A DNA stretch of 64,000 nt from Gallionella sp. (GTDB lineage: Bacteria; Pseudomonadota; Gammaproteobacteria; Burkholderiales; Gallionellaceae), in NCBI GenBank assembly GCA_030681375.1, contig JAUXWM010000035.1, positions 1 through 64,000 on the forward strand, written 5' to 3'. Position numbers and translations under genes: made by a program. Position 1 is the stretch's first letter; each line of letters starts with the position of its first letter. This document shows, one piece after another, positions 31,460 to 42,144 of the stretch. The notes under the pieces are model-generated. The model was not told the origin of the DNA. It ran no database searches and worked only from the letters and a program-made list of their open reading frames with translations.

Positions 31460-32811
31460 GATGCAGCCAGATGCCGCACCACGTCCGCAATTTTCTGTGC
31501 GGACTGTTCGACCAGTTGACGGTCTTCACCTTCTACCATCACGCGCAGCAGCGGCTCCGTGCCGGACGGGCGCAACAACACGCGACCTTTGCCATCCAGA
31601 GCCAACTCCACTTCGGCAACCGCAGCCTTGACATCGACGTGCCCCAGGCAGTCAACACCCTTGGCCACCCGCACGTTTACCAGTATCTGCGGATAGAGTT
31701 GCAATCCACCCGCTGCTTCGGCAAGCCCCTGCTTCCGGATGCGCAAAGCGTGCAACACCTCCAGAGCGGAAACGATACCATCGCCGGTGCTGTGCTTGTC
31801 CAGACAAATGATGTGCCCTGAATTCTCGCCACCCAACTGCCAGTTTTGCTGTTGCAGTAATTCCATCACGTAGCGATCACCCACTCTGGCGCGCATGAAC
31901 GGAATAGCCATGCGCCGCATCGCGTGTTCAAAAGCCAGATTGGTCATCAGTGTGCCGACCACGCCACCGCGCAATTTGCCTGTTTCCTGGCGTTGTTTGG
32001 CAATCACGTAGAGCAATTGATCACCGTCGTAAAGCTGCCCTTCCGCATCCACCATCACCAGCCTGTCGCCGTCACCATCGAGCGCGATACCCAGATCCGC
32101 CTTGTGCTCAACCACCGCCTTGCGTAAGTTCGCAGGTGCCGTTGCGCCATAACCATGATTAATATTGATGCCGTCCGGATGCACACCGATGGCAAAAACT
32201 TCAGCCCCCAACTCGTGAAAAACGTGCTGCGCAATATGGTAGGTAGCACCATGTGCGCAATCCACTACAATCTTCATGCCACGTAAATCCATTGCAGACG
32301 GAAAGGTCCCCTTGCAAAATTCAATATAGCGACCGACAGCATCATCGAGGCGCTTGGCCTTGCCCAGATCGATGGAAGAGTCGATTTTAATTTCCTGTTC
32401 CAGCCCGGCTTCGATGGCGTGTTCTATTTCATCAGGCAGTTTGGAGCCGCTGGCGGAAAAAAACTTGATGCCGTTGTCCTCGTAGGGATTGTGCGAAGCA
32501 GAAATCACGATGCCTGCCTGCAAGCGCAAGGTGCGCGTCAAATAAGCCACGGCGGGTGTAGGTACCGGGCCTGCCAGATAGACATCCACACCTGCCGCAA
32601 TCAGACCGGCCTGCAACGCCGATTCCAGCATATAGCCGGAGATGCGCGTATCCTTGCCTATCAATACAGCCGAACGCTCACCAGCCGTATGTTCAACATT
32701 CGCCAACACCTTACCGGCCGCATAGCCCAGATTCATCACAAAGTGGGGTGTAATTGGAAAGTCACCTACCCGCCCACGGATACCATCGGTGCCAAAGTAT
32801 TTTCTGCTCAT
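31456..32811 (-). CDS. glmM: Phosphoglucosamine mutase
   Basis: Interconverts glucosamine-6-phosphate and glucosamine-1-phosphate for UDP-GlcNAc synthesis, feeding peptidoglycan and LPS. The 451-residue protein starts [16 protein letters not shown]. The phosphorylated serine is in [19 protein letters not shown], the metal loop is DGDGDRL, and the sugar-binding loop is GGENSGH. The phosphate-binding loop near the end is [17 protein letters not shown]. Overlaps folP by 4 bp, following the widespread ftsH-folP-glmM order. Confidence 0.97.
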   Translation of the reverse strand: MSRKYFGTDGIRGRVGDFPITPHFVMNLGYAAGKVLANVEHTAGERSAVLIGKDTRISGYMLESALQAGLIAAGVDVYLAGPVPTPAVAYLTRTLRLQAGIVISASHNPYEDNGIKFFSASGSKLPDEIEHAIEAGLEQEIKIDSSIDLGKAKRLDDAVGRYIEFCKGTFPSAMDLRGMKIVVDCAHGATYHIAQHVFHELGAEVFAIGVHPDGININHGYGATAPANLRKAVVEHKADLGIALDGDGDRLVMVDAEGQLYDGDQLLYVIAKQRQETGKLRGGVVGTLMTNLAFEHAMRRMAIPFMRARVGDRYVMELLQQQNWQLGGENSGHIICLDKHSTGDGIVSALEVLHALRIRKQGLAEAAGGLQLYPQILVNVRVAKGVDCLGHVDVKAAVAEVELALDGKGRVLLRPSGTEPLLRVMVEGEDRQLVEQSAQKIADVVRHLAAS

Positions 32812-33638
32812 TGTATTTCCCCGTTGATTGCATTCCAGATTTTCAAAGCGTCCACCGTCGCACGCACATCATGTACGCGCACGATATTTGCGCCGCGTTG
32901 CACCGCTATCAATGCCGCCGCCACGCTGGCCGGCATACGCTGACCCGCTTCCTGTCCCGTCAGCGCACCCAGCATGGATTTGCGTGACAAACCCGCCAGC
33001 AGCGGCACACCGAGTGCGGCCAATTGCTTCAATTCACGCAACAGCACAAGATTATGCCGCAAGGTTTTACCAAAACCAAAACCCGGATCAATGACTATGC
33101 GCTGGCGCGCGATACCGGCGGCTTCAGCCGCCAGGATGCGCGCACGCAGAAAATCACCGACTTCGCCCACGACATCGTGATAATAAGGTTGCGATTGCAT
33201 GTTTTGCGGATTGCCCTGTTTGTGCATCAGACACACCGCGACTTTTCCGGCTGCGATGATGCTGAGCGCGGCCTCATCCTGCAGCGCATTGATATCGTTG
33301 ACCATGTGCGCGCCAGCCGCAATAGCCTGTTTCATCACCTCAGGTTTGAACGTATCTATCGATATGGGAACAGAAGCGCCGCGCAGGCCTTCGATGACCG
33401 GCAACACGCGATCCAGTTCCTCTTGCAGGCTGACTGGCTGAGCACCGGGTCGCGTCGATTCGCCGCCGATGTCAATGATGTCCGCGCCGTCTTCTATCAG
33501 TTGGCGCGCATGCGCCATGGCGGCATCACGCCGCCAATGCATTCCTCCATCAGAGAACGAATCAGGGGTGATATTGACAATACCCATCACCAGCGGATGG
33601 GAAAGATCGAGGGTGAATTTACCGCAGGAGAACTGCAT
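32808..33638 (-). CDS. folP: Dihydropteroate synthase
   Basis: Joins dihydropterin pyrophosphate and p-aminobenzoate in folate synthesis; the target of sulfonamides. The 276-residue TIM barrel shows [34 protein letters not shown], and the pyrophosphate/pterin residues in [18 protein letters not shown] and [12 protein letters not shown]. No resistance-type insertion is seen in the first loop. It lies between ftsH (with a heptamer array in the gap) and glmM (4-bp overlap). Confidence 0.97.
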   Translation of the reverse strand: MQFSCGKFTLDLSHPLVMGIVNITPDSFSDGGMHWRRDAAMAHARQLIEDGADIIDIGGESTRPGAQPVSLQEELDRVLPVIEGLRGASVPISIDTFKPEVMKQAIAAGAHMVNDINALQDEAALSIIAAGKVAVCLMHKQGNPQNMQSQPYYHDVVGEVGDFLRARILAAEAAGIARQRIVIDPGFGFGKTLRHNLVLLRELKQLAALGVPLLAGLSRKSMLGALTGQEAGQRMPASVAAALIAVQRGANIVRVHDVRATVDALKIWNAINGEIQ

Positions 33639-33649
33639 AAGGCAGTAGC

Positions 33650-33698
33650 TAGACGCTAGACATTAGCCGCTGGCTACTAACGGCTAACGACTAACGTC
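33650..33698. repeat. Degenerate heptamer array between ftsH and folP
   Basis: Seven units: TAGACGC, TAGACAT, TAGCCGC and TGGCTAC, then three CTAACG-type units. The left half is TAG-type and the right half is the reverse-complement type, so the array is roughly palindromic. It lacks the GC-rich core found in the three complete elements near carA, carB and greA. Confidence 0.75.
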
Positions 33699-33704
33699 TG
33701 CTTT

Positions 33705-35633
33705 TCAGCTTTCCTGAGCAGGCTCAGTAGGTGTGCTGGTCACTGCGGGTTCCACAGGTGTCGCAGCCGGTGCGGTAGGTGCTTCATCCTTGGGCGGCTG
33801 TGGCGCTTGTTTAGACTGACTGGGCTTGGGTGGGCGCGGTGGATTGCCTTCCATGATATCGTTGATCTGATCCGCGTCTATCGTTTCCCATTCCAGCAGC
33901 GCCTTGGTCATCGCTTCTATCTTGTCGCTGTGCGTCTCAATCAGATTACGCGCCAGCGCGTACTGCTGATCTATGATGCGGCGGATTTCATCATCCACTT
34001 TATGCATGGTTGCTTCGGAAATGTTCTTGTGGGTCGTCACCGAACGTCCCAGAAAAACCTCTCCCTCGTTTTCGCCGTAGACCATCGGCCCCAACGCATC
34101 CGACATACCCCACTGGGTAACCATCTTGCGCGCCATATCGGTAGCACGTTCAAAATCGTTCGAAGCGCCGGTGGTCATCTGGTGCATAAAAATCTCTTCG
34201 GCAATACGCCCGCCAAATAGCACGGCTATTGTGGACAGGATGCGTTCCTTGTCCATGCTATAGCGATCTTCCGAGGGCAGTTGCATGGTCAAACCCAGTG
34301 CACGGCCGCGAGGGATGATAGTTACCTTGTGTACCGGATCGGTTTTCGGCATCAGCTTGGCGACTACCGCATGGCCCGATTCGTGATAAGCGGTATTACG
34401 ACGTTCTTCTTCCGGCATGACCATGGAACGGCGTTCTGCACCCATGAATATTTTGTCTTTGGCCGCCTCAAAATCATCCATTTCTACAAAACGTTTGGCA
34501 CGACGTGCCGCAAACAACGCAGCCTCGTTCACCAGATTCGCCAGATCCGCACCTGACATACCCGGTGTGCCACGTGCAATCACGTTGGCATCCACGTCCT
34601 GCGCGCAGGGAACTTTGCGCATGTGCACCAGCAAAATTTGTTCACGCCCGCGTATATCCGGCAAAGGCACAACTACCTGGCGATCGAAACGACCAGGGCG
34701 CAACAAGGCCGCATCCAGCACATCGGGGCGATTGGTCGCGGCAATCACAATCACGCCGCTCGCTCCCTCGAAACCGTCCATCTCGACCAGCAGAGCGTTC
34801 AAGGTTTGTTCGCGTTCATCGTTGCCGCCGCCCAGTCCCGCGCCACGCTGACGACCCACCGCATCGATTTCGTCGATAAAGATGATGCAAGGCGAACTCT
34901 TCTTGGCCTGTTCAAACATGTCGCGTACACGCGCCGCGCCCACACCGACAAACATTTCCACAAAATCAGAGCCGGAAATCGAAAAGAAAGGCACTTTGGC
35001 TTCTCCGGCAATCGCTTTTGCCAGCAACGTTTTACCTGTACCCGGGCTGCCCACCATCAGCACGCCGCGCGGAATACGTCCGCCGAGATTCTGGAATTTT
35101 GCAGGATCGCTCAGAAAATCGACCAATTCAGACACTTCTTCCTTGGCCTCGTCACAACCGGCCACATCAGCAAAAGTCACCCGTTCTTTGTTTTCATCCA
35201 GCAGACGCGCCTTACTCTTGCCGAATGAAAACGCCCCGCCCTTGCCGCCGCCCTGCATCTGGCGCATAAAAAATATCCACACACCGATCAGCAATATCAT
35301 CGGGAACCAGGAAACAAAGATATTCATCAGGAAGGATTGTTCTTCTTCAGGCTTAGCTTCGATGCTCACGCCATTTTTCAACAGATCAGAAACCATCCAT
35401 AAATCGCTGGGTGCGTAGGTGCTGACGCGTTTGCCGTCTATCGTTGTCGCCCGCAGCGTACGTCCTTCGATGACGACTTTTGCAATCTGACCATTCCTGA
35501 CCTCCTCTAGGAACTGAGAGTAGTCCAAATGTGCCTGCGCCGTCTGCTGCTGGCGCGTATTGAATTGGTTGAACACGGTCATCAATACCAGTGCCACCAC
35601 CATCCAGATTGCAATGCTTTTAAAATTGTTCAA
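33705..35633 (-). CDS. ftsH: ATP-dependent zinc metalloprotease FtsH
   Basis: A 642-residue hexameric inner-membrane AAA+ protease that degrades misfolded membrane proteins and regulators. Two helices ([15 protein letters not shown] and [18 protein letters not shown]) flank a periplasmic loop. The AAA domain has Walker A GSPGTGKT, Walker B IIFIDEID and the SRH arginines. The protease has HESGH in [12 protein letters not shown], with the third zinc ligand Asp further on. The final 50 residues are a Pro/Ala/Thr-rich disordered tail. Downstream of rlmE by 58 bp. Confidence 0.97.
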   Translation of the reverse strand: MNNFKSIAIWMVVALVLMTVFNQFNTRQQQTAQAHLDYSQFLEEVRNGQIAKVVIEGRTLRATTIDGKRVSTYAPSDLWMVSDLLKNGVSIEAKPEEEQSFLMNIFVSWFPMILLIGVWIFFMRQMQGGGKGGAFSFGKSKARLLDENKERVTFADVAGCDEAKEEVSELVDFLSDPAKFQNLGGRIPRGVLMVGSPGTGKTLLAKAIAGEAKVPFFSISGSDFVEMFVGVGAARVRDMFEQAKKSSPCIIFIDEIDAVGRQRGAGLGGGNDEREQTLNALLVEMDGFEGASGVIVIAATNRPDVLDAALLRPGRFDRQVVVPLPDIRGREQILLVHMRKVPCAQDVDANVIARGTPGMSGADLANLVNEAALFAARRAKRFVEMDDFEAAKDKIFMGAERRSMVMPEEERRNTAYHESGHAVVAKLMPKTDPVHKVTIIPRGRALGLTMQLPSEDRYSMDKERILSTIAVLFGGRIAEEIFMHQMTTGASNDFERATDMARKMVTQWGMSDALGPMVYGENEGEVFLGRSVTTHKNISEATMHKVDDEIRRIIDQQYALARNLIETHSDKIEAMTKALLEWETIDADQINDIMEGNPPRPPKPSQSKQAPQPPKDEAPTAPAATPVEPAVTSTPTEPAQES

Positions 35634-35691
35634 GATAATTCCTTATACGACACGACTACAGAAGACTGCCATTAGACTATGTATCAGCTGA

Positions 35692-36312
35692 TTACTCAAG
35701 CTTTCCGGTCCCCAACAGATACACTTCGCTGCTGCGATCCCGTGAGGCTTTTGGTTTACGCGCGGCCACTTTGACAAAGCGGGTGCGCATTAATTTCATA
35801 TAAGTCTCGAAACCGGCTCCCTGAAAAACTTTAACCAGAAAACTGCCATCGTGACTCAGGTGTTCGAACGCAAATTCCATCGCCAGTTCAGCAAGATAAA
35901 TGGATCTATCCTGATCTACCGATGCAACGCCACTGAAGTTGGGGGCCATATCTGAAATTACAAGCCCTACCGGTTTGCCTTGCAGGCTGGCCTCCAGCTT
36001 TTTCAGGACATCCTCATCACGAAAATCACCCTGAATGAATTCAACGCCACGCAAGGGATCGAGCGGCAGCAGGTCCAGAGCGATCACCTTCCCCGCCTGC
36101 CCCACACGGGTAGCCGCCACCTGGCACCAGCCACCCGGTGTCGCGCCCAGATCAACGACGACCAGCCCGGGTTTGAGCAAATGATCCTTATCATCAATCT
36201 CCAGCAGCTTATAAGCCGCACGGGAACGGTAACCCTCCTTCTGTGCCATTTGCACAAAAGGATCGTTAATATGCTCACGCATCCACTGTTTACTGGTTTT
36301 GGAAGGCTTCAT
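35692..36312 (-). CDS. rlmE: 23S rRNA (uridine-2552-2'-O)-methyltransferase
   Basis: Methylates U2552 in the A loop of 23S rRNA at a late stage of 50S assembly. The 206-residue Rossmann-fold enzyme shows the SAM motif [15 protein letters not shown], catalytic Lys in [12 protein letters not shown], Asp in [12 protein letters not shown], and the later Lys of the K-D-K-E tetrad in [12 protein letters not shown]. The pairing with ftsH is conserved across proteobacteria. Divergent from yhbY with a 38-bp gap. Confidence 0.96.
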   Translation of the reverse strand: MKPSKTSKQWMREHINDPFVQMAQKEGYRSRAAYKLLEIDDKDHLLKPGLVVVDLGATPGGWCQVAATRVGQAGKVIALDLLPLDPLRGVEFIQGDFRDEDVLKKLEASLQGKPVGLVISDMAPNFSGVASVDQDRSIYLAELAMEFAFEHLSHDGSFLVKVFQGAGFETYMKLMRTRFVKVAARKPKASRDRSSEVYLLGTGKLE

Positions 36313-36350
36313 CGTTTAGAATCCACGCCTTGAAAAATATTGAGAAAATT

Positions 36351-36701
36351 ATGCTATTGCTTACCGTACAAGAACGCCTCACCCTGAAGGGTCGCGCGCA
36401 CCAGTTAAAACCTACTGTAATGATAGGCAACGCGGGTTTGACCGATTCCGTCCTGAAAGAAATCGCCCTGACTTTAAAGCTCCACGAACTCATCAAAATT
36501 CGTGTCATGGCAGAACGTCCGGAACGTGAAGCTATTCTGAACGAGATATGCACAAAATTAGAGGCGGCCGCTGTGCAACATATAGGGAAAATTCTGGTGA
36601 TCTACCAGCCTAACCCCGACGCAAACAAAATCGAAATCCGCCAAATGCCGCGCCACCGTGGCAAGAAACCATTGACCAAAAAACAATTGGGCAACAGATA
36701 A
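36351..36701 (+). CDS. yhbY: CRM-domain RNA-binding protein YhbY
   Basis: A 116-residue CRS1-YhbY (CRM) domain protein that binds the pre-50S ribosomal subunit. The domain runs through LTLKGRAHQLKPTVMIGNAGLTDSVLKEI, with the family GNxGLT motif, and HELIKIRVM, then a basic tail. The ATG at 36351 is favoured; a TTG seven codons upstream is possible. Adjacent to rlmE, another 50S assembly gene. It converges on greA across a composite heptamer element. Confidence 0.92.
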   Translation: MLLLTVQERLTLKGRAHQLKPTVMIGNAGLTDSVLKEIALTLKLHELIKIRVMAERPEREAILNEICTKLEAAAVQHIGKILVIYQPNPDANKIEIRQMPRHRGKKPLTKKQLGNR

Positions 36702-36710
36702 AGCATACAG

Positions 36711-36818
36711 TAGTCGTTAGTCGTTAGTCGTTAGTCGTTAGTCGTTAGTCGTTAGTCGTTAGCAAATTCGCGCAGCGACAACACCAACTAGCGTCTAACG
36801 TCTACTAACTAACGACTG
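36711..36818. repeat. Composite heptamer element 1 (yhbY/greA junction)
   Basis: Seven perfect TAGTCGT units (36711-36759) are followed by the core CGCGCAGCGACAACA (36769-36783). Four CTA-type units follow (CTAGCGT, CTAACGT, CTACTAA, CTAACGA; 36788-36815). The right array is roughly the reverse complement of the left, so the whole can fold into a long hairpin around the core. It ends a few bases from the greA stop codon. Confidence 0.85.
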
Positions 36819-36821
36819 CCC

Positions 36822-37298
36822 TTAGATATACTGAACCTCGATCAATTCATACTCCCTGATACCGCCCGGAGTCTTCACCTCAGCAATATCACCGCCACTC
36901 TTACCTATCAGTGCGCGCGCAATCGGCGAACTGATCGAAATCTTGCGTTGTTTGATGTCCGCCTCGTCATCGCCTACGATCTGATAAGTCACCACATCAC
37001 CGCTGCTGGTCTCTTCCATGATCACGGTAGCGCCAAACACGCAGCGACCACTGGCATTTAATGTTTTCGGATCAATAATCTGCGCACTACCCAGCTTGCC
37101 TTCCAGCTCGATGATGCGGCCTTCGACAAAACCCTGCCTGTCCTTAGCGGCTTCATATTCGGCATTCTCGGAAAGATCACCCTGCGCGCGCGCTTCCGAT
37201 ATCGCGTTGATGACCCAGGGGCGGTCTACCGTCTTCAGTTTGTGCAACTCCTGACGCATTTTTTCAGCGCCAACTACCGTCAATGGAATCTTGATCAT
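36822..37298 (-). CDS. greA: Transcription elongation factor GreA
   Basis: A 158-residue factor that enters the RNA polymerase secondary channel and triggers cleavage of backtracked RNA. The N-terminal coiled coil MRQELHKLKTVDRPWVINAISEARAQGDLSENAEYEAAK holds the acidic tip residues in DLSENAEY. The C-terminal FKBP-like domain ends SPGG-like as KTPGGIREYELIEVQYI. Downstream of carB on the same strand, the usual carAB-greA order. Confidence 0.96.
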   Translation of the reverse strand: MIKIPLTVVGAEKMRQELHKLKTVDRPWVINAISEARAQGDLSENAEYEAAKDRQGFVEGRIIELEGKLGSAQIIDPKTLNASGRCVFGATVIMEETSSGDVVTYQIVGDDEADIKQRKISISSPIARALIGKSGGDIAEVKTPGGIREYELIEVQYI

Positions 37299-37319
37299 AC
37301 TGAAACTTTCTAAAATTGG

Positions 37320-37406
37320 ACGTTAGACGCTAGACGTTAGTTATTCGTTAGACCCGCGTAGCGGACAACATAAACTAACTGCTAATAACTAGAGACTAGC
37401 GACTAC
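37320..37406. repeat. Composite heptamer element 2 (carB/greA junction)
   Basis: TAG-type units (TTAGACG, CTAGACG, TTAGTTA and similar, about 37320-37351) are followed by the core CCGCGTAGCGGACAACA (37354-37370). CTA-type units CTAACTG, CTAATAA, CTAGAGA and CTAGCGA (37375-37402) follow. The carB TAG stop and its last five codons (VVASL) lie in the CTA-type array. Confidence 0.85.
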
Positions 37407-40400
37407 TTTTCTCTTATGTTGTGTCTGCACGTCATAAACCTGCAAATCAGCCAAATGATGCATACCCACACAGGCGGCGCGTGCGCCGGCCAGCGTGGTG
37501 TAATAAGTCACTCTCCCCTGCAATGCAGCATGCCGCATGGAATAGGAATCGCGCATCGCGCTCGGCTTGCTGTCCACCGTATTGATGATCAGACTGACGC
37601 CGCCATTCTTCACCATATCCACCACGTGTGGCCGTCCCTCCGCCACCTTGTTCACCACGGTGACGGCGATGCCTGCCGCACTGATTTGGGCTGCCGTACC
37701 GCGTGTCGCCAGCAGGGTGAAGCCCAGATCAACCAATGAGCGCGCCACTTCCACCGCGCCCGGCTTATCCACATCACGCACACTGATGAACACATTGCCG
37801 GTTTTAGGCAAATTCACACTGGCTGCCAGTTGCGATTTTACGAAGGCCTCGGCGAAGGTATCACCCACACCCATCACTTCACCCGTTGATTTCATTTCCG
37901 GACCTAAAATGATATCAACGCCCGGGAATTTGATGAACGGGAACACCGCTTCCTTGACGGAGTAATACGGTGGCACGACTTCAGAGGTCACGCCCTGCTG
38001 CGCCAGACTCTGTCCCGCCATGCAGCGCGCGGCGATTTTAGCCAGCGGCACTCCCGTCGCCTTGGAAACGAAAGGTACGGTGCGCGAGGCGCGCGGATTC
38101 ACTTCCAGCACATAGACTGTCTCACCCTGAATCGCAAACTGTACATTCATCAAGCCGACCACATTGAGCGCCTTGGCCATCGCCACCGTCTGGCGGCGCA
38201 ATTCGTTCTGCATCGCTACCGACAAACTAAACGGCGGCAGGGAGCAGGCTGAATCGCCTGAATGCACCCCCGCCTCCTCAATATGCTCCATGATGCCGCC
38301 GATGATTACGTCTTTGCCATCCGATACGGCATCCACATCCACTTCGGTGGCATCGTTCAGGAAACGATCCAGCAGGATGGGCAGGCGCTCAGGATAGGTC
38401 TTGGACATGATCTCGGCATCGCGCATGTAACGTTCCAGATCGGACTGCGCATGAATAATCTCCATTGCCCGACCGCCCAGCACATTGGAAGGGCGCATCA
38501 CCAGCGGGTAGCCTATGGCGGCCGCACCGGACAAACCTTCCGCCACCGTGCTTGCGGTACGATTAGGCGGCTGTTTCAAGTCCAATTGCATGAGCATTTG
38601 CTTGAAACGCTCGCGATCTTCCGCGCAATCGATCATATCCGGTGTCGTACCTATGATAGGCACGCCGTTCTTTTCCAGTCCGCGCGCGAGGCTCAACGGC
38701 GTCTGACCGCCGTATTGCACGATTACGCCTACGGGCTGCTCGATGGCCACTATTTCCAGCACATCTTCCAGCGTCAGCGGTTCAAAGTACAAGCGATCCG
38801 AAGTGTCATAGTCGGTAGATACGGTTTCCGGATTGCAGTTAACCATAATGGTTTCATAGCCGTCCTCACGCATCGCCAGCGCCGCATGTACGCAGCAGTA
38901 ATCGAATTCAATACCCTGACCGATACGATTTGGTCCACCACCCAGCACCATGATTTTTTTGTTATTGGTGGGTGCAGATTCGCATTCCTCTTCATAGGTG
39001 GAATACATATACGCCGTGTCGGTGGCAAACTCAGCCGCACAGGTATCCACACGTTTGTAAACCGGGCGCACGCCCAGCGCATGACGATACGCGCGTATCG
39101 CCGATGCATCGGTATCGAGCAAGGCCGCCAGACGCGCATCGGCAAACCCGCTGCGTTTCAGTGCGCGCATCTCATCGAACTTGATGCTTTCCAGCGTGCG
39201 ATTGGCAAGCGTCTGCTCCTGACGAATCAGGTCTTCGATCTGCACCAGAAACCACGGGTCTATCTTGCTGACAGCGAAAACCTCGTCCACGCTCATGCCG
39301 AGACGGAAGGCATCCGACACCGCCCAGATACGCTCAGGCCCAGGATTGCGCAACTCGGCTGTCACCGCGTCCAGCCTGGTAAACTTGCTATCCAGCCCGT
39401 TGACGCCCACTTCCAGACCGCGCAAGGCTTTCTGGAACGATTCCTGGAAGGTTCGCCCTATCGCCATCACCTCACCCACCGACTTCATCTGCGTGGTCAG
39501 CCTGTCATTGGCTTGCGGGAATTTTTCAAACGCAAAACGCGGTATTTTGGTGACGATGTAATCGATGGACGGCTCGAACGAGGCCGGGGTTGCACCGCCG
39601 GTAATATCGTTCTGTAATTCGTCCAGCGTGTAACCTACAGCCAGTTTGGCTGCGACTTTGGCAATCGGGAAACCCGTCGCCTTGGAAGCCAGCGCGGAAG
39701 AACGCGACACGCGCGGATTCATCTCGATCACCACCATGCGTCCATCGTTCGGATTGATGGAAAACTGCACGTTGGAACCGCCGGTTTCCACGCCGATTTC
39801 ACGCAACACCGCCAGCGAGGCGTTGCGCATGATCTGGTATTCTTTGTCAGTCAGCGTTTGCGCGGGCGCAACCGTAATCGAATCGCCGGTATGCACGCCC
39901 ATCGGGTCGAGGTTCTCAATCGAGCAAATGATGATGCAATTATCATTGCGATCGCGCACCACCTCCATCTCGTACTCTTTCCAGCCCAGCAGCGATTCTT
40001 CGATCAGCAGCTCTTTGGTCGGCGAGGCTTCCAGTCCACCCTCGCAGATTTCCAGAAACTCTTCGCGGTTGTACGCAATACCGCCGCCGGAACCGCCCAT
40101 GGTAAAGGACGGACGGATAACCGTCGGGAATCCCATCACCTGTTGCACCTGCAACGCCTCTTCCATGCTGTGCGCAATCGCCGAGCGCGCCGAGGCCAGA
40201 CCAATTCGCGTCATCGCCTGCTTGAACTTCTCGCGATCTTCCGCCATGTCGATAGCCTCGCGCGACGCGCCTATCATCTCGACGTTATATTTTTCGAGCA
40301 CGCCATGCTTGGCCAGATCAAGCGCGCAATTGAGCGCAGTCTGTCCGCCCATGGTCGGCAGAATCGCATCCGGACGCTCTTTGGCAATAATTTTTTCGAC

Positions 40401-40619
40401 GATCTGCCAGGTAATCGGCTCGATATAAGTTGCGTCCGCCATGTTCGGGTCGGTCATGATGGTCGCCGGATTCGAGTTCACCAGCACGACGCGATAACCT
40501 TCTTCGCGCAACGCCTTGCAGGCCTGTGCGCCAGAATAGTCGAATTCGCACGCCTGCCCGATAACAATCGGGCCTGCGCCGATAATGAGTATGGATTTTA
40601 GATCAGTACGTTTTGGCAT
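37389..40619 (-). CDS. carB: Carbamoyl-phosphate synthase large subunit
   Basis: A 1076-residue subunit that makes carbamoyl phosphate from bicarbonate, ammonia and two ATP for arginine and pyrimidine synthesis. Two homologous ATP-grasp halves are visible: the first begins [30 protein letters not shown], the second has [24 protein letters not shown]-terminal MGS-like allosteric domain follows ([22 protein letters not shown]). The last residues VVASL come from a heptamer array rather than a conserved C-terminus. Gap to carA is 85 bp and holds another composite heptamer element. Confidence 0.98.
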   Translation of the reverse strand: MPKRTDLKSILIIGAGPIVIGQACEFDYSGAQACKALREEGYRVVLVNSNPATIMTDPNMADATYIEPITWQIVEKIIAKERPDAILPTMGGQTALNCALDLAKHGVLEKYNVEMIGASREAIDMAEDREKFKQAMTRIGLASARSAIAHSMEEALQVQQVMGFPTVIRPSFTMGGSGGGIAYNREEFLEICEGGLEASPTKELLIEESLLGWKEYEMEVVRDRNDNCIIICSIENLDPMGVHTGDSITVAPAQTLTDKEYQIMRNASLAVLREIGVETGGSNVQFSINPNDGRMVVIEMNPRVSRSSALASKATGFPIAKVAAKLAVGYTLDELQNDITGGATPASFEPSIDYIVTKIPRFAFEKFPQANDRLTTQMKSVGEVMAIGRTFQESFQKALRGLEVGVNGLDSKFTRLDAVTAELRNPGPERIWAVSDAFRLGMSVDEVFAVSKIDPWFLVQIEDLIRQEQTLANRTLESIKFDEMRALKRSGFADARLAALLDTDASAIRAYRHALGVRPVYKRVDTCAAEFATDTAYMYSTYEEECESAPTNNKKIMVLGGGPNRIGQGIEFDYCCVHAALAMREDGYETIMVNCNPETVSTDYDTSDRLYFEPLTLEDVLEIVAIEQPVGVIVQYGGQTPLSLARGLEKNGVPIIGTTPDMIDCAEDRERFKQMLMQLDLKQPPNRTASTVAEGLSGAAAIGYPLVMRPSNVLGGRAMEIIHAQSDLERYMRDAEIMSKTYPERLPILLDRFLNDATEVDVDAVSDGKDVIIGGIMEHIEEAGVHSGDSACSLPPFSLSVAMQNELRRQTVAMAKALNVVGLMNVQFAIQGETVYVLEVNPRASRTVPFVSKATGVPLAKIAARCMAGQSLAQQGVTSEVVPPYYSVKEAVFPFIKFPGVDIILGPEMKSTGEVMGVGDTFAEAFVKSQLAASVNLPKTGNVFISVRDVDKPGAVEVARSLVDLGFTLLATRGTAAQISAAGIAVTVVNKVAEGRPHVVDMVKNGGVSLIINTVDSKPSAMRDSYSMRHAALQGRVTYYTTLAGARAACVGMHHLADLQVYDVQTQHKRKVVASL

Positions 40620-40630
40620 ATTTAATCAGC

Positions 40631-40711
40631 CGCTAGTAGCTAGTAGCTAGTCATTAGTTAATGTGGTCGCTGCGCGGCCTTTTCTAACGGCTAACGTCCA
40701 GCGACTAGCGA
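40631..40711. repeat. Composite heptamer element 3 (carA/carB junction)
   Basis: TAG-type units CGCTAGT, AGCTAGT, AGCTAGT and CATTAGT (40631-40658) are followed by the core. The core reads CCGCGCAGCGACCACA on the minus strand (40677-40662). CTA-type units CTAACGG, CTAACGT, CCAGCGA and CTAGCGA (40684-40711) follow. The carA stop codon is the CTA of the last unit. The core is inverted relative to elements 1 and 2. Confidence 0.82.
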
Positions 40712-41841
40712 CCGCCTTTCATCATTTCAACAAAGCGATCAAACAAGCCGTCCACATCATGCGGGCCGGGGCTCGCTTCGGGGTGGCCCTGGAAGCAGAA
40801 CGCGGGTTTATCCGTCAACTCAAAACCCTGCAAGGTTCCGTCAAACAGCGAGACATGGGTTGCGCGCGCATTGTCAGGCAAGGACGCCGCATCTACCGCG
40901 AAGCCATGATTCTGACTGGTAATCATTACCTGTTTGGTGTCTACATCCTGCACAGGATGGTTCGCGCCACGATGACCGAACTTCATCTTCACTGTTTTGG
41001 CGCCAACGGCCAGGCCGAGTATCTGGTGACCCAGACAAATCCCGAACAAGGGCACACCCGCATCCAGCACCTGCCGCGTTGCCGCAATAGCATAATCGCA
41101 AGGCTCCGGATCACCGGGGCCATTCGACAAGAACACACCATCCGGTTTCATTGCCAGCACGTCAGCCGCCGATGTTTTTGCCGGCACAACGGTGATTTTG
41201 CAGCCGCGTTCAGCCAGCATGCGCAAAATATTGCGCTTTACACCGAAATCATAGGCGACCACATGGAAAGAGCGAGGAGCTGGGGCTGAGGACTGAGCAT
41301 AGCCTGTCGCCAGATCCCACTCACCTTGCGTCCACGAGTAAGATTCATCGCAAGTAACCACCTGCGCCAGATCCATCCCGGCCAGACCGGCGAATCCGCG
41401 TGCGGCCTCCAGCGCGGCCACTTCATCCGTACCCGTAGCGATACAACCGCTCTGCGCACCCTTTTCACGCAGTATCCGGGTAAGCTTGCGGGTATCAATA
41501 CCGGCAATCGCCACTACATCATTGGCTTTCAGGTAATCCGGCAATGACTGCGTGCTGCGCCAGTTACTCACAGTCGGCGACAAATCACGAATAATCAAAC
41601 CGCTGGCAAACACCTGGCGTGATTCGACGTCTTCGTCATTCACCCCTACGTTACCGATGTGCGGACAGGTCAGTGTAACAATTTGCCTGCAATAAGAAGG
41701 ATCAGTGAGTATTTCCTGATAGCCGGTCATCGAGGTATTGAATACCACCTCGCCCACACGGCTGCCGGAGGCGCCGATGGCTACACCGCGAAACACCGTC
41801 CCATCGGCAAGTACAAGAATGGCAGGATTCGTTTGCGTCAC
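40705..41841 (-). CDS. carA: Carbamoyl-phosphate synthase small subunit
   Basis: The 378-residue glutaminase subunit that supplies ammonia to CarB. The N-terminal domain begins [23 protein letters not shown]. The class I glutamine amidotransferase domain has the nucleophile Cys in [11 protein letters not shown] and the catalytic His/Glu in [14 protein letters not shown] choose the GTG at 41841, six bases after GGGGGAG, giving the usual N-terminus; a TTG at 41856 would place that ribosome-binding site inside the gene. Its TAG stop is supplied by composite heptamer element 3. Confidence 0.96.
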   Translation of the reverse strand: MTQTNPAILVLADGTVFRGVAIGASGSRVGEVVFNTSMTGYQEILTDPSYCRQIVTLTCPHIGNVGVNDEDVESRQVFASGLIIRDLSPTVSNWRSTQSLPDYLKANDVVAIAGIDTRKLTRILREKGAQSGCIATGTDEVAALEAARGFAGLAGMDLAQVVTCDESYSWTQGEWDLATGYAQSSAPAPRSFHVVAYDFGVKRNILRMLAERGCKITVVPAKTSAADVLAMKPDGVFLSNGPGDPEPCDYAIAATRQVLDAGVPLFGICLGHQILGLAVGAKTVKMKFGHRGANHPVQDVDTKQVMITSQNHGFAVDAASLPDNARATHVSLFDGTLQGFELTDKPAFCFQGHPEASPGPHDVDGLFDRFVEMMKGGR

Positions 41842-41885
41842 CAGATGCTCCCCCAAATAAAATCAACAAGCTAGACATAAAGAAG

Positions 41886-41912
41886 CGGGAAGAACCGTGA
41901 GCTCATCCCGCA
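41886..41912 (-). promoter_or_regulatory. Possible stem-loop in the carA leader
   Basis: GCGGGA (41886-41891) pairs with TCCCGC (41907-41912) across a 15-base loop, in the roughly 80-base leader between the putative carA promoter and start. A role in pyrimidine or arginine control is speculative. Confidence 0.25.
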
Positions 41913-41927
41913 AAAGATTGGCGCGCA

Positions 41928-41956
41928 TTATAGCGGATTAGGGGAAGCGCATCAAA
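41928..41956 (-). promoter_or_regulatory. Putative sigma-70 promoter of carAB
   Basis: On the minus strand TTGATG (41956-41951) is followed by exactly 17 bp and TATAAT (41933-41928). Transcription would begin near 41921. The good spacing and perfect -10 make this one of the best promoter matches in the window. Confidence 0.6.
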
Positions 41957-42144
41957 TGTAAGCGCATCGCGCCTACAACTGCCGAAGCAATTTTTTCCCG
42001 CCGCACAATCCGGCCCTGCCATACGCACATAATCGGCGTTAACCCGCACCACCGGCAAACACCCGAATGCTTGCCGCACCCCTTCAGCCATCGCGCCCGA
42101 ACCAGCGAATCAAGTGTTTTCTATTGACGCTGCGCAAGTGGTGA
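41957..42144. other. Gap upstream of carAB
   Basis: I see no convincing gene between the carA promoter and the end of the P-type ATPase gene. A 62-codon minus-strand frame (41903-42091) lacks a ribosome-binding site and overlaps the promoter, so it is not called. Confidence 0.4.

Noticed and set aside
36711..36818. Possible CRISPR array
   Set aside because: Units are 7 bp and contiguous without unique spacers, and no cas genes are near.
38262..39617. 451-codon plus-strand frame inside carB
   Set aside because: Shadow of the CarB coding sequence; the translation has no recognisable motif and there is no ribosome-binding site.
41903..42091. 62-codon minus-strand frame between carA and the P-type ATPase
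   Set aside because: It overlaps the best carA promoter match, lacks a ribosome-binding site and has no recognisable features.
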